DNA of 64,000 bases from Morganella morganii (GTDB taxonomy: Bacteria; Pseudomonadota; Gammaproteobacteria; Enterobacterales; Enterobacteriaceae): positions 3,081,787 to 3,145,786 of the forward strand of contig NZ_VKKS01000001.1 of NCBI RefSeq assembly GCF_019402645.1. Direction: 5' to 3'. The translations under genes were made by a program, and so were the position numbers. The first letter of the stretch is position 1, and each line of letters starts with the position of its first letter. The notes under the pieces are model-generated. The model did no database searches. It was not told the origin of the DNA and saw nothing but the letters and a program-made list of their open reading frames with translations. Shown one piece after another: positions 1 through 9,823 of this stretch.

Positions 1-105
1 TTTCTGCCGGAACCGCGTGTTATCGCGTTGTTCCGTGTCAGTGGAGGTGCATTATAGGGGGTCGCTTTCAGAAGACAAGTGTTAATTTTATATTTTCTGA
101 CTGTT
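1..105 (-). promoter_or_regulatory. rRNA operon P1 promoter and leader start, reading out of the window
   Basis: On the minus strand there is a -10 TATAAT (51-56), a -35 TTGTCT (73-78) with 16 bp spacing, a GC-rich discriminator and an initial transcribed region (ACTGACACGGAACAACG) that closely match enterobacterial rrn P1 promoters. The A/T-rich stretch just upstream (about 79-105) fits an UP element. The rRNA genes themselves would lie left of the window. In E. coli the purHD operon is likewise divergent from an rRNA operon (rrnE), which supports the call. Confidence 0.85.
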
Positions 106-195
106 TGCTGCATTCCCCAGCAAAACCCCTGTTTATACCGGGTTACACACAAAGTTATCCACAGATGGTAAAAAATCACAAAATTCACAAGCAAC

Positions 196-211
196 ACGCA
201 AACGTTTGCGT
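196..211. promoter_or_regulatory. PurR operator of purHD
   Basis: The 16-bp sequence ACGCAAACGTTTGCGT is a perfect palindrome and the known PurR consensus. It lies 122 bp upstream of the purH start codon, so the purine repressor (with hypoxanthine or guanine bound) is expected to repress purHD here. Confidence 0.9.
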
Positions 212-332
212 TACAATCTGCAGCATTCGTATACCGTTGCTTTTTACTCCGGGTTTTGAAATCTTATGAGATACACCGATTTCACCTGCAACCTATTGTC
301 ATTTATTCGTTGAATTCAAGGGATCCAAACTC

Positions 333-1922
333 ATGCAACAGCTTCGCCCTATCCGTCGCGCCCTGCTCAGTGTCTCTGACAAAACCGGCATCACTGAATT
401 TGCTCAGGCACTTTCCGCCCGTGGTGTTGAGTTGTTATCAACCGGCGGTACTGCCCGCCTGCTGGCTGACGCCGGTCTGCCGGTGACTGAAGTCTCCGAT
501 TACACCGGTTTTCCGGAAATGATGGACGGACGTGTCAAAACCCTGCATCCGAAAGTACACGGCGGGATCCTCGGCCGCCGCGGTACGGATGATGAGATTA
601 TGGCGAAGCATCAGATTTCCGCTATTGATATGGTGGTTGTGAATCTCTATCCGTTTGCGGAAACCGTGGCAAAACCCGGCTGCACATCGGAAGACGCGGT
701 TGAAAATATCGATATCGGCGGGCCGACCATGGTGCGCTCCGCCGCGAAGAACCATAAAGATGTGGCGATTGTGGTAAAAAGCAGTGACTACAGCAATATC
801 ATTGCGGAGATGGATGCCGGACAAAACAGCCTGAGTTTCGATACCCGTTTTGATCTCGCGATCAAAGCCTTTGAGCATACTGCGGCCTATGACAGCATGA
901 TAGCCAACTATTTCGGTCAGAAGGTAAAACCGTACTTCGGCGATACCACTCAGCCTTCCGGTCAGTTCCCGCGTACCCTGAATCTCAACTTTATTAAAAA
1001 GCAGGACATGCGTTACGGCGAAAACAGCCATCAGAATGCGGCCTTCTATATAGAAGAGAATATTCAGGAAGCGTCCATCAGTACCGCGGTGCAGTTACAG
1101 GGCAAAGCCCTCTCTTATAATAATATTGCAGATACTGATGCCGCTCTTGAATGTGTAAAACAGTTTGATAAGCCGGCCTGTGTGATTGTTAAACACGCCA
1201 ACCCGTGTGGTGTGGCCGTTGCGGATACCCTGCTGGCCGCTTATGACAATGCCTTCAAAACTGACCCGACCTCCGCATTCGGCGGCATTATCGCCTTTAA
1301 CCGCGAACTGGATGCCAAAACCGCGGCAGAAATTATTGAACGCCAGTTTGTGGAAGTGATTATTGCCCCGTCAGTCGCGGAAGATACACTGCCGGTTCTC
1401 GCGGCAAAACAGAATGTCCGTGTACTGACCTGCGGTCAGTGGCAGCATCCTGTTGCCGCCCTTGATTTCAAACGGGTGAACGGTGGCCTGCTGGTACAGG
1501 ATCGTGATCTCGGGATGGTCGGTGATAACGATCTGAAAGTGGTCAGCAAACGTCAGCCGACAGAGAAGGAACTGAAAGATGCCCTGTTCTGCTGGAAAGT
1601 GGCGAAGTTTGTTAAATCCAATGCCATTGTTTACGCTAAGAACAATATGACCATCGGCGTGGGTGCCGGCCAGATGAGCCGTGTTTACTCCGCAAAAATT
1701 GCCGGGATCAAAGCCGGAGACGAAGGACTGGAAGTGGCGGGATGCGCCATGGCATCTGATGCCTTCTTCCCGTTCCGTGATGGAATTGATGCGGCAGCCG
1801 CCGTCGGTATTACCTGTGTGATTCAGCCGGGCGGCTCTATCCGTGACGACGAAGTGATTGCGGCGGCAGATGAACACAACATCGCGATGATTTTCACCGG
1901 CATGCGCCATTTCCGTCATTAA
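333..1922 (+). CDS. purH: Bifunctional AICAR formyltransferase / IMP cyclohydrolase
   Basis: This enzyme carries out the last two steps of IMP synthesis: formyl transfer from 10-formyl-THF to AICAR, then ring closure. The 529-residue length is that of the family. The N-terminal third is the MGS-like cyclohydrolase domain (starts [14 protein letters not shown]). The remainder is the transformylase domain, with the KHANPCG motif around residues 287-293 carrying the catalytic Lys-His pair. The ATG at 333 follows an AGGGA ribosome site. A perfect PurR operator lies upstream and purD follows after 16 bp, so the two form the purHD operon. The antisense ORFs inside it are shadows. Confidence 0.98.
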   Translation: MQQLRPIRRALLSVSDKTGITEFAQALSARGVELLSTGGTARLLADAGLPVTEVSDYTGFPEMMDGRVKTLHPKVHGGILGRRGTDDEIMAKHQISAIDMVVVNLYPFAETVAKPGCTSEDAVENIDIGGPTMVRSAAKNHKDVAIVVKSSDYSNIIAEMDAGQNSLSFDTRFDLAIKAFEHTAAYDSMIANYFGQKVKPYFGDTTQPSGQFPRTLNLNFIKKQDMRYGENSHQNAAFYIEENIQEASISTAVQLQGKALSYNNIADTDAALECVKQFDKPACVIVKHANPCGVAVADTLLAAYDNAFKTDPTSAFGGIIAFNRELDAKTAAEIIERQFVEVIIAPSVAEDTLPVLAAKQNVRVLTCGQWQHPVAALDFKRVNGGLLVQDRDLGMVGDNDLKVVSKRQPTEKELKDALFCWKVAKFVKSNAIVYAKNNMTIGVGAGQMSRVYSAKIAGIKAGDEGLEVAGCAMASDAFFPFRDGIDAAAAVGITCVIQPGGSIRDDEVIAAADEHNIAMIFTGMRHFRH

Positions 1923-1938
1923 TACCCGGAGCTGACTT

Positions 1939-3222
1939 ATGAATATCCTGATTATCGGTAATGGCGGACGTGAACACGCGCTGGCCTGGAAAGCCGCACA
2001 ATCCCCGCTGGCAGCTAATGTTTATATCGCGCCCGGCAACGCCGGCACCGCGCAGGAACCAAATCTGACCAATGTGGATATCAGCGCGACAGATATTGAC
2101 GGCCTGGTGGCATTTGCCCGCTCGCATAATATCGGCCTGACCATTGCCGGCCCGGAAGCGCCGCTGGTGATGGGTGTGGTTGATGCATTCAACGCAGCCG
2201 GTCTGACTATCTTCGGCCCGTCAAAAGGTGCTGCACAGCTGGAAGGCTCCAAAGCATTCACCAAAGATTTTCTGGCACGCCATCATATTCCTACAGCGGA
2301 TTATCAGAACTTTACTGAGGTTGAACCGGCACTGGCTTATCTGGACAAAACCGGTGCCCCGGTAGTGATCAAAGCTGACGGCCTGGCGGCCGGTAAAGGT
2401 GTGATCGTCGCCATGACCCTGAAAGAAGCACAGGATGCGGTACATGACATGCTGGCCGGTAACGCTTTCGGCGATGCAGGACACCGCATTGTGATTGAAG
2501 AGTTCCTGACCGGCGAGGAAGCCAGTTTTATTGTGATGGTGGATGGCAAAAATGTGGTGCCGATGGCAACCAGCCAGGATCACAAACGGGTCGGTGATAA
2601 TGATACCGGGCCGAACACCGGCGGTATGGGCGCTTACTCCCCGGCACCGGTGGTAACCGATGCCGTTCATCAGCGTGTGATGGAGAAAGTGATTTACCCG
2701 ACAGTTGAAGGCATGGCGGCGGAAGGTCACACCTATCAGGGCTTTTTATATGCCGGGCTGATGATTGATGAACAAGGCGAGCCGAAAGTGATTGAATTCA
2801 ACTGCCGTTTTGGTGATCCGGAAACCCAGCCGATTATGATGCGGTTACAGTCAGATCTGGTTGAACTCTGTCTGGCCGGTGCACAGGGGAAACTGGCCGG
2901 GAAAACCTCACAGTGGGATCCGCGTCCGGCACTCGGTGTGGTCATGGCGGCCGGTGGTTATCCGGGTGATTACCGTAAAGGTGATGTTATTGAAGGTCTG
3001 GATATTCAGGAAGCTGACTGCAAAGTCTTTCTGGCCGGTACGGCACTGAGAGAAGGTGCCGTAGTGACTGACGGCGGCCGGGTATTGTGCGTGACTGCAT
3101 TGGGTGAGGATATTGCTCAGGCACAGAAACAGGCCTATGCCGCACTGAAACACATTCACTGGAATGATGCTTTTTGCCGCAGTGATATCGGTTACCGTGC
3201 TATTGCCCGTCTGAATAAGTAA
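1939..3222 (+). CDS. purD: Phosphoribosylamine-glycine ligase (GAR synthetase)
   Basis: PurD makes glycinamide ribonucleotide from phosphoribosylamine, glycine and ATP, the second step of purine synthesis. The 427 residues contain the N-terminal GNGGREHALAWK signature (residues 7-18), the central ATP-grasp domain with a DGLAAGKGV nucleotide loop, and the NCRFGDPETQ metal-binding segment near residue 290. It is the second gene of purHD, with 16 bp separating it from purH. The E. coli zraPSR genes that normally follow purD are absent; the next gene is the convergent yjaH. Confidence 0.98.
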   Translation: MNILIIGNGGREHALAWKAAQSPLAANVYIAPGNAGTAQEPNLTNVDISATDIDGLVAFARSHNIGLTIAGPEAPLVMGVVDAFNAAGLTIFGPSKGAAQLEGSKAFTKDFLARHHIPTADYQNFTEVEPALAYLDKTGAPVVIKADGLAAGKGVIVAMTLKEAQDAVHDMLAGNAFGDAGHRIVIEEFLTGEEASFIVMVDGKNVVPMATSQDHKRVGDNDTGPNTGGMGAYSPAPVVTDAVHQRVMEKVIYPTVEGMAAEGHTYQGFLYAGLMIDEQGEPKVIEFNCRFGDPETQPIMMRLQSDLVELCLAGAQGKLAGKTSQWDPRPALGVVMAAGGYPGDYRKGDVIEGLDIQEADCKVFLAGTALREGAVVTDGGRVLCVTALGEDIAQAQKQAYAALKHIHWNDAFCRSDIGYRAIARLNK

Positions 3223-3247
3223 ACCGCGTTAATAACCTGCGGGAGAT

Positions 3248-3946
3248 TTACAGAGAATCTTCCGTAGGTTCCCACTTACAGAAGTTATCATTTGCCGCCA
3301 GCAGAATTTCCCGTCCTTCCGGTGAATCCAGCCATGCTATATAGATAGGTGATGCGCTGCTGCGCTGACGCTTCGCCAGAAACTGCTCCGTTTCCGCATC
3401 AAATTCAATATAGGATTTATTGCCCCGGCAATCCGTGACATAGCTGTCACGCCACTGTCCCTGTTTCAGGCGGATATCACCGATCACCAGTGCACTGTTG
3501 AGCATCAGCTGTCTGTCAGCCACAAAGGTCATTCGTGTGATTTCATCCGCTGTCAGCGGGGATTTCTGCCCGTTTTTATCACGCTGCATAAAGATAGTAT
3601 TGCCCTCCTGATCCAGCCGTATCTGTTCAGAAAAGCCGTTATCGCCCAGATATTCTGCGCGGATCTGCCAGAGCTGGCCTCTGCGGTATTCATAAACGGT
3701 GACGACAGTTTGTTGCCCGCTGCGATAGGGACTGAAAACGCTCATCAGGACACGGGGCTGATTGTCAGCGTTGAGACGCCACATTCTGACAGCGCCATCG
3801 TCCGCGATATAACCGGACGCGCTGAAGGGAGGAAGATCAGGCTGAACAGAACAGGCGCTGAGCAATGAGCCAAAGCCCAGTGCAAGCAGCCCCTGTCTGA
3901 TCAACAAAAGGGGACGAAATCCCCCTCTATCAATCTGCTTTTGCAA
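3248..3946 (-). CDS. YjaH-like DUF1481 lipoprotein
   Basis: A 232-residue protein of the DUF1481 (YjaH) family, function unknown. The N-terminus has a basic stretch, a hydrophobic segment and a lipobox LSAC with Cys32, so it is probably an envelope lipoprotein. It starts 5 bp after hupA and is co-oriented, the arrangement seen in E. coli (hupA-yjaH), so it is probably transcribed with hupA. The first ~12 residues before the hydrophobic core are long for a lipoprotein signal; a later start is possible, but I see no better ATG. Confidence 0.75.
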   Translation of the reverse strand: MQKQIDRGGFRPLLLIRQGLLALGFGSLLSACSVQPDLPPFSASGYIADDGAVRMWRLNADNQPRVLMSVFSPYRSGQQTVVTVYEYRRGQLWQIRAEYLGDNGFSEQIRLDQEGNTIFMQRDKNGQKSPLTADEITRMTFVADRQLMLNSALVIGDIRLKQGQWRDSYVTDCRGNKSYIEFDAETEQFLAKRQRSSASPIYIAWLDSPEGREILLAANDNFCKWEPTEDSL

Positions 3947-3951
3947 CGCAA

Positions 3952-4224
3952 TTATTTTACTGAATCTTTCAGTGCTTTACCGGCAGTGAAAGCAGGCACG
4001 TTTGCTGCTGCAATTTTGATTTCTTTACCGGTTTGCGGGTTACGGCCAGTACGCTCTGCACGATGGTTAACTTTAAAAGTACCGAAGCCAACTAATTGTA
4101 CAGCATCGCCTTCTTTCAGAGAGTCAGTGATGGCCGCCAGAGTTGATTCCAGCGCTGCTTTAGCTTGTGCTTTAGACAGCTCTGCTTTTTCTGCGATAGC
4201 ATCAATCAATTGAGTCTTATTCAT
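3952..4224 (-). CDS. hupA: DNA-binding protein HU, alpha subunit
   Basis: A 90-residue nucleoid protein that bends and compacts DNA as an HU alpha/beta dimer. The sequence has the HU fold order: N-terminal helices ([20 protein letters not shown]), the GFGTFKV turn and the [15 protein letters not shown]-binding arm containing the conserved Arg/Asn/Pro. Residues match the alpha rather than the beta subunit, and the nfi-yjaG-hupA-yjaH context is that of E. coli hupA. It has its own 182-bp upstream region (4225-4406). Confidence 0.97.
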   Translation of the reverse strand: MNKTQLIDAIAEKAELSKAQAKAALESTLAAITDSLKEGDAVQLVGFGTFKVNHRAERTGRNPQTGKEIKIAAANVPAFTAGKALKDSVK

Positions 4225-4406
4225 AAAATATCCTTACAGTGTGTTTATCGTTTGCAAAGCATCGAGTGCGTCGGATGTGCCATTTGACAGCCCTGATACA
4301 CGCGCCCCGATAGCCACTTCTTTTCGCCCCCCACTGTAGACCAGAGACGGGGCAATTGTGAAGCCTTTAACACCGGCATTTATAGGCTTAAATCACGTTT
4401 TTTGAT

Positions 4407-4997
4407 TTAATCGCCTAAACTAACGCCAATATTGCTGATCCCCGCATCCCGGAGATCAGATTTCAAGCCTTTTATCAACTCAATATCGCGCTCTTCGCAG
4501 GCGGCCAATAAGCGGTAAATTTCCCACTGAATGTCCCACTCTTCTTCAACAGCGGGTAATTCATTTAATTCGTCGTCGGACATTTCGCGTCCGGCTTGTG
4601 TCATTTCCAGTACCGCGACAGTGCCGACTGAAATCTCACTGACCGCAATAGCATGCTCCAGTGTTTCCCCGCTCAGGCGGGTATGGATAAGCTCACTGAG
4701 TGCCGCGCAGGCATCAATTGCCGGATACACACCGTAGATATCATAGTCGTCTGCATCAGGGATAACGTCTTCCAGCTTTTCCAGCTGGTTATCAAAGTTC
4801 ACTTTTGCGTCTTTGACAGTCAGGATTTCCCAGATGAGATCCAGAATACGCCGGTAAAGTGACGGATCAGCAAACCCGGTCTGCTGACAAAAAACGGCAT
4901 AATTCGGGTACATTCTCTCGCACAGACAGGCCGTGAAGGTGAGATGCTGCCAGCTTTCCAGTTTTTCCAGCCGTAAGTGGATCGGGTTCTTTAACAT
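4407..4997 (-). CDS. yjaG: YjaG family protein (DUF416)
   Basis: A 196-residue acidic cytoplasmic protein of the DUF416 family with no assigned biochemical function. It begins LKNPIHLRLEKLESWQHLTFTACLCERM, as in other YjaG proteins (quoted here in words: a Leu/Glu-rich helix followed by a Cys pair). It starts 6 bp downstream of nfi and precedes hupA, as in E. coli. There is no signal peptide or membrane segment. Confidence 0.85.
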   Translation of the reverse strand: MLKNPIHLRLEKLESWQHLTFTACLCERMYPNYAVFCQQTGFADPSLYRRILDLIWEILTVKDAKVNFDNQLEKLEDVIPDADDYDIYGVYPAIDACAALSELIHTRLSGETLEHAIAVSEISVGTVAVLEMTQAGREMSDDELNELPAVEEEWDIQWEIYRLLAACEERDIELIKGLKSDLRDAGISNIGVSLGD

Positions 4998-5003
4998 TCC
5001 GCT

Positions 5004-5747
5004 TTACTCGTTACTCTGACGTGAGCCGCAGTTTACCTGAAAATCCGTGATATCCACATCTTTACGTGGAAAATCGGGAAATTTCTGCGTCAACCGGACA
5101 AAAAATGTTCGATTTGAGGCAATACCATCAGCCCAGCGGGTCGGTTCAGGCAGGCGGTAGCCGCGTGTCAGCGCTTTTACCCAGGTCAGAGCAGTGTCAA
5201 TACCCATATAATGACCGGGTGAAATGAACAGCGGATTACACCGGTTTTTACTGCGCCAGACCCAGCCGAGCGGCTCGCCTTTATCAGTCAGCAGCGACTG
5301 CGCCCCGGCCTCTTCCGCCAGCGGTTCAAACGTACCGCATAACCGGCTTTTGGCAACACCAATCGCAGGTAAGTTCAGCAGCACCCCGAGATGACCGGCA
5401 ACACCGAGACGGCGCGGATGGGCCCGGCCCTGGCCGTCCACCAGCACCAGATCCGGCTTTAAGGTCAATTTTTCCCAGGCAGCAAGTGCCGCGGGAATTT
5501 CACGGAAGGAAAGCAGCCCCGGAATATAGGGCAGTTGTGTGGGAATGCGGGCTGTCTGATACTCCGCCACTTCCAGTTCAGGCCAGGTGAGGATCACCAC
5601 AGCAGCCCGGGTGATGTTCCCCCCATCCGCAAAGCCGACATCCACTCCCGCGATATAGCGGGGATTGAGTGCCACATCCTGTAAACTGACCTGTTGTGCC
5701 AGTTCCGTCTGCCGGGCTTTCAGTGCGCGGGTGTCAATGGCTGTCAT
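5004..5747 (-). CDS. nfi: Endonuclease V (deoxyinosine 3' endonuclease)
   Basis: Nfi nicks DNA at the second phosphodiester bond 3' of deoxyinosine and starts repair of nitrosative deamination damage. Diagnostic segments are [12 protein letters not shown] (metal-binding Asp near residue 35), [30 protein letters not shown] and GVAKSRLCG. At 247 residues it is about 24 longer than the E. coli enzyme, mostly because of a C-terminal extension after the PEPTRWAD segment. It lies between hemE and yjaG in the enterobacterial order. Confidence 0.95.
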   Translation of the reverse strand: MTAIDTRALKARQTELAQQVSLQDVALNPRYIAGVDVGFADGGNITRAAVVILTWPELEVAEYQTARIPTQLPYIPGLLSFREIPAALAAWEKLTLKPDLVLVDGQGRAHPRRLGVAGHLGVLLNLPAIGVAKSRLCGTFEPLAEEAGAQSLLTDKGEPLGWVWRSKNRCNPLFISPGHYMGIDTALTWVKALTRGYRLPEPTRWADGIASNRTFFVRLTQKFPDFPRKDVDITDFQVNCGSRQSNE

Positions 5748-5772
5748 GATGACCTCCGTGGTCTGTCAGTGA

Positions 5773-6840
5773 TCAGCCCTGGTGATATTTGGCTGACAGG
5801 CGGTGAACAGATTCAGTGAATGCTGCGGCATGCTCAGGCGGAACATCCTGGTGAATGCCGTGTCCGAGGTTGAACACATGGCCTTCACCCTGACCGAACC
5901 CGGCCAGGATGGATGCCACTTCCGCTTCAATACGGGTTGGCGGCGCATAGAGCATGGACGGATCCATATTGCCCTGTAATGCCACTTTGCTGCCGACCCG
6001 GCGGCGGGCATCCGCGATATCCGTGGTCCAGTCCAGCCCCAGTGCATCACATCCGGTTTCTGCCATGGCTTCCAGCCACTGTCCGCCGCCTTTGGTGAAC
6101 AGTGTGACCGGCACACGGCGGCCGTCATTTTCGCGGATCAGACCATCGACAATCTTGTGCATGTAATTCAGTGAAAATTCACGGTAATCACGCCCGGTCA
6201 GTACGCCGCCCCAGGTATCGAAGATCATCACGGACTGCGCACCGGCTTTAATCTGTGCATTGAGATAGAGGATCACGCTGTCAGCCAGTTTATCCAGCAG
6301 CAGGTGCAGAGTCTGCGGTTCGGCGTACATCATCTTTTTGATTTTGGTAAAGGCTTTGCTGCTGCCGCCTTCCACCATATAGGTTGCCAGTGTCCACGGA
6401 CTGCCGGAGAAACCAATCAGCGGTACATCACCGTTCAGGGCTTTGCGGATAGCACGCACGGCGTTCATGACATAACCGAGTTCCTGCTCCGGATCCGGCA
6501 CCGGCAGTTTTTCAACATCAAGGGCATTCTGGATCGGATGCACAAAGCGCGGCCCTTCGCCGGTCTCAAAATAGAGCCCGAGCCCCATGGCATCAGGGAT
6601 GGTGAGAATATCGGAAAAGAGAATTGCCGCATCCAGCGGAAAACGACGCAGTGGTTGCAAAGTCACTTCACAGGCCAGTTCGGTGTTTTTGCACAGAGCC
6701 ATAAAATCCCCCGCCTGTTCGCGGGTGGCTTTATATTCAGGCAGATAACGCCCGGCCTGGCGCATCATCCACACGGGGGTCACATCTACCGGCTGACGCA
6801 GTAATGCCCGCAGATAGCGGTCGTTTTTCAGTTCACTCAT
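5773..6840 (-). CDS. hemE: Uroporphyrinogen decarboxylase
   Basis: HemE removes four acetate carboxyls from uroporphyrinogen III to give coproporphyrinogen III in haem synthesis. The conserved N-terminal [10 protein letters not shown] and the [13 protein letters not shown] and GHGI segments are present. I place the start at 6840 (MSELKND), as in E. coli, because the 22 extra upstream residues are not family-like. The product is then 355 residues, essentially the usual length. It is first in a minus-strand run, hemE-nfi-yjaG, with nfi 25 bp downstream. Confidence 0.97.
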   Translation of the reverse strand: MSELKNDRYLRALLRQPVDVTPVWMMRQAGRYLPEYKATREQAGDFMALCKNTELACEVTLQPLRRFPLDAAILFSDILTIPDAMGLGLYFETGEGPRFVHPIQNALDVEKLPVPDPEQELGYVMNAVRAIRKALNGDVPLIGFSGSPWTLATYMVEGGSSKAFTKIKKMMYAEPQTLHLLLDKLADSVILYLNAQIKAGAQSVMIFDTWGGVLTGRDYREFSLNYMHKIVDGLIRENDGRRVPVTLFTKGGGQWLEAMAETGCDALGLDWTTDIADARRRVGSKVALQGNMDPSMLYAPPTRIEAEVASILAGFGQGEGHVFNLGHGIHQDVPPEHAAAFTESVHRLSAKYHQG

Positions 6841-6932
6841 GACAGACTCCAAAAAGTTGATGGCCGCGTAACGTATTGACGTCCTGAATAAAACCCATTG
6901 TAGCACGCCTGCCGCCCCGGGTCAGGGCAGTG

Positions 6933-7730
6933 TTACACGTCTTCGTCATCCTGACGGCACAGTGCGACCGTATCTTCAATCAGACGGCGGGCGATAGTAT
7001 CCGGCGGCGGAATAACCGGCAGATTATCATGCCGGAACCAGTCTGCACTGAGCAGCTCTGACGGATCGTGATGAATTTCACCATCCGCGTAATCCGCCAG
7101 AAAGCCCATCATCAGTGAGTGCGGGAACGGCCATGGCTGCGAGGACACATAACGGATATTCTGAATCTCAATCCGGCTCTCTTCCATTACTTCACGGGCA
7201 ACCGCTTCTTCCAGAGTTTCGCCGACTTCGACAAACCCGGCGAGCACCGTAAACAGCGGCGCACTTTTGTGGCGGCGGTGCTGTGCCAGCAGAATAGAGT
7301 CATGACGGCGGATGCCGACAATAATACAGGGCGCTATCTGCGGGTAATAACGCTCGCGGCAGCTGTCACACAGACACGCCCACTCACTTTCACTGTATTT
7401 CATCGCCGCGCCGCAATAGCCGCAATAGCGGTGCGAGCGGTAGAATTCCGCCAGCTGCACACCTCGTCCGGCCATTTTGAAGAGATCGTCATTCTCTGCG
7501 GCAATAATACGCGGCGAACACATATCGGAACGCATTTTTTCGCGGATAAGCCAGACCGGCAGCCCCTGCCACTCACCGATACGCACCGCCGGTTTTCCGG
7601 TCAGCATCCATTGTGCCGCACTGCCCTCCGGCAGCTGTCCTTCCGGCAGCCAGACGCGGTTATCCGCGCTGATAACCCAGTAGCCGGTTTCATTGCCTGT
7701 TAAAATCTGCTGCATATATAGAGACATCAT
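6933..7730 (-). CDS. nudC: NAD(+) diphosphatase / NAD-cap decapping hydrolase
   Basis: NudC cleaves NADH to NMNH and AMP and removes NAD caps from RNA 5' ends. The four zinc Cys are visible (CGYCG and, after a spacer, CLCDSC). The Nudix box [20 protein letters not shown] and the downstream [11 protein letters not shown] signature are complete. The start is uncertain: 7730, 7727 and 7715 are all in-frame ATGs and none has a strong ribosome site. In E. coli rsd lies between nudC and thiC; here that space holds the Pho-box operon and a chemoreceptor. Confidence 0.95.
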   Translation of the reverse strand: MMSLYMQQILTGNETGYWVISADNRVWLPEGQLPEGSAAQWMLTGKPAVRIGEWQGLPVWLIREKMRSDMCSPRIIAAENDDLFKMAGRGVQLAEFYRSHRYCGYCGAAMKYSESEWACLCDSCRERYYPQIAPCIIVGIRRHDSILLAQHRRHKSAPLFTVLAGFVEVGETLEEAVAREVMEESRIEIQNIRYVSSQPWPFPHSLMMGFLADYADGEIHHDPSELLSADWFRHDNLPVIPPPDTIARRLIEDTVALCRQDDEDV

Positions 7731-7807
7731 GTTAATGAAATAATTAATGGATTAAATCATACTCCCTTTGCCGAGAGAATACTCAGCATTACGCGGGATG
7801 CTTTTCC

Positions 7808-7869
7808 CTGTCACCCGGTTGTCAGAAAAGTGTCACACGGGTGTCAGTTGCCTGTCACAAACACGTCAT
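7808..7869 (+). promoter_or_regulatory. Tandem Pho boxes (six PhoB half-sites)
   Basis: Six 7-mers occur exactly every 11 bp: CTGTCAC (7808), TTGTCAG (7819), GTGTCAC (7830), GTGTCAG (7841), CTGTCAC (7852) and ACGTCAT (7863). All share GTCA at positions 3-6. PhoB binds such 7-mers as 22-bp pairs, so this amounts to three adjacent Pho boxes. They end 48 bp before the substrate-binding-protein start. TACCCT (7869-7874) is a plausible -10, 10 bp after the CTGTCAC at 7852. This marks the downstream operon as a likely phosphate-starvation gene set. Confidence 0.85.
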
Positions 7870-7917
7870 ACCCTAGCCTCACCACTGATACTGAATCAGT
7901 TAACTGACGAGGGTTTT

Positions 7918-8988
7918 ATGACACGTTTTCCTGTTGCCAAAATATTGCTGACCGCCGTTGCTGTTTCCGCCTCTTTTTCTGCGTTCTCTGCCGGGCAGAA
8001 TACCATTCCTGAAGAACTGATTGCCGCCGCCAAAAAAGAGGGCGTGGTTTACAGCGCCGGGATGCCGGATACCTGGGCCAACTGGAAAGGCACATGGACT
8101 GATCTTGAAAAACTCTACGGCATCCGCCATCAGGATACCGACATGAGCTCTGCTCAGGAAATTGCCAAATTCGCCGCTGAAAAAAGTAATGCCACTGCAG
8201 ATATCGGGGATGTGGGTGCCGCCTTCGGCCCTGTCGCCGTTCAGAAAGATGTGGTGCAACCTTATAAACCAACCACCTGGGATCAGATCCCGGACTGGGC
8301 AAAAGATAAAGACGGTAACTGGGCACTGGCCTATACCGGCACCATTGCATTTATTATCAATAATGATCTTGTCAAAGAACAGCCGAAAAGCTGGGCCGAT
8401 CTGCGCAGCGGTAACTACCGTGTGACAATCGGTGATGTCGGTATCGCGGCACAGGCTAACAGCGGCGTGCTGTCGGCGGCCTTTGCTCTCGGCGGTAATG
8501 AAACCAACATTCAGCCGGCGATTGAATTATTTGCAGATCTCGCCAAACAGAAACGTTTATCCCTGAATGACCCGGGTGTGGCAAATCTGGAAAAAGGGGA
8601 AGTGGAAGTGGCAGTGATGTGGGATTTCAATGCCCTTAACTACCGCGACCAGATTGATGCCAAACGCTTTACCGTGGTGATCCCGTCTGACGGCTCAGTC
8701 ACCTCCGGTTACACCACTATCATCAACAAATACGCGAAGAACCCGAATGCCGCCAAACTGGCCCGTGAATTTATTTTCAGTGATAAAGGACAGCTCAATC
8801 TGGCCGAAGGTTATGCCCGCCCTATCCGCGCCGCACATCTGACCCTGCCGGACGATATCAAAACAAAGCTGCTGCCGGAATCCCAGTACAGCAACGCAAA
8901 ACCGATTACCGATTTTGACGGCTGGGAAAAAACCTCCCGCCAGTTGCCGAAACTGTGGCAGCAGAACGTTATCATCAACATGAATTAA
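7918..8988 (+). CDS. ABC transporter periplasmic substrate-binding protein, Pho-box controlled
   Basis: A periplasmic binding protein of the iron/thiamine/2-aminoethylphosphonate-type family (extracellular solute-binding family 1). The signal peptide is clear: MTRFPVAK, a hydrophobic core, then SAFSA before GQN. The true start is ATG 7918, after the ribosome site GACGAGGG. An in-frame extension to 7768 would run through the Pho boxes and put the signal peptide inside the protein. The mature protein is ~333 residues. The ligand cannot be read from sequence; the Pho boxes and the flanking phosphohydrolases point to a phosphonate or phosphate ester rather than iron. It is the first gene of a six-gene run. 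Confidence 0.85.
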   Translation: MTRFPVAKILLTAVAVSASFSAFSAGQNTIPEELIAAAKKEGVVYSAGMPDTWANWKGTWTDLEKLYGIRHQDTDMSSAQEIAKFAAEKSNATADIGDVGAAFGPVAVQKDVVQPYKPTTWDQIPDWAKDKDGNWALAYTGTIAFIINNDLVKEQPKSWADLRSGNYRVTIGDVGIAAQANSGVLSAAFALGGNETNIQPAIELFADLAKQKRLSLNDPGVANLEKGEVEVAVMWDFNALNYRDQIDAKRFTVVIPSDGSVTSGYTTIINKYAKNPNAAKLAREFIFSDKGQLNLAEGYARPIRAAHLTLPDDIKTKLLPESQYSNAKPITDFDGWEKTSRQLPKLWQQNVIINMN

Positions 8989-8998
8989 CGGAATGACA

Positions 8999-9823
8999 AT
9001 GAATAACCCTGTTATCCTGGTTGTTCTGGATGGCTTAAACTACCGCACCGCCCATGACTGCATGGGCTTTATGCAGGGGTTAGCCGAATCCGGAAACGCC
9101 ACACTGTACCGGATGAACTGTGAACTGCCCTCACTCTCCCGCCCGCTTTATGAATGTATTCTGACCGGCGTGCGTCCGGTTGACAGCGGCGTGGTACACA
9201 ATCAGGTGGTACGTCTGTCACACAATGACAGTATTTTTTCCCTGGCACAGAAAGCAGGAAAAACCACTGCTGCTGCGGCTTATCACTGGGTCAGTGAGCT
9301 GTATAACCGCGCACCGTTTAATGCCGTCCGTGACCGTTTCACTCACGATGATTCGCTTGCGATACAACACGGCTGTTTTTATCAGGCGGATCACTATCCG
9401 GATGATCATCTGTTTCTCGATGCTGAGTATTTACGGCGTCAATACCACCCCGACTTCCTGCTTATTCACCCAATGAATATTGATGATGCCGGCCATAAAC
9501 ACGGTGCCGACTCCCCGCAGTACCGCAACAGTGCCCGCCGTGCAGACGGCCTGCTTTCCGCCTATCTGCCTGCATGGCGGGAGGCGGGTTATCAGGTGAT
9601 AATCACGGCTGACCACGGTATGAATAATGATCGCTCTCACGGCGGGATTCTGGATGAAGAGCGCACTGTGCCGCTGTTTGTTGCCGGTGATGCCTTCTCA
9701 CACGAGGCGGATATTCAGGTACAACAGACACAGCTGTGCGGCACCATCTGCCGGTTGCTCGGCCTGAGCAGACATGACAAAGCTGCTGCGCTGCGCCTGC
9801 TGCAGGAGACACACCATGGCTGA
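8999..9823 (+). CDS. Cytoplasmic alkaline-phosphatase-superfamily phosphodiesterase/phosphonatase
   Basis: A ~274-residue enzyme of the type I phosphodiesterase / nucleotide pyrophosphatase branch of the alkaline phosphatase superfamily. Metal ligands and nucleophile appear in family order: VVLDGL (Asp) at the N-terminus, PSLSRP with a Ser at the nucleophile position where many relatives have Thr, then IDDAGHKHG (Asp, His), TADHGMN (Asp, His) and SHGG (His). No signal peptide or membrane segment is present, so it should act on imported substrate in the cytoplasm. ATG 8999 has the better ribosome spacing; ATG 8993 is the alternative. Phosphonoacetate hydrolases and nucleotide phosphodiesterases share this layout, so the substrate is open. 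Confidence 0.75.
   Translation: MNNPVILVVLDGLNYRTAHDCMGFMQGLAESGNATLYRMNCELPSLSRPLYECILTGVRPVDSGVVHNQVVRLSHNDSIFSLAQKAGKTTAAAAYHWVSELYNRAPFNAVRDRFTHDDSLAIQHGCFYQADHYPDDHLFLDAEYLRRQYHPDFLLIHPMNIDDAGHKHGADSPQYRNSARRADGLLSAYLPAWREAGYQVIITADHGMNNDRSHGGILDEERTVPLFVAGDAFSHEADIQVQQTQLCGTICRLLGLSRHDKAAALRLLQETHHG

Noticed and set aside
7768-7917. In-frame N-terminal extension of the substrate-binding protein
   Set aside because: It would translate through the Pho boxes and bury the signal peptide. ATG 7918 has a ribosome site and starts with a signal sequence.
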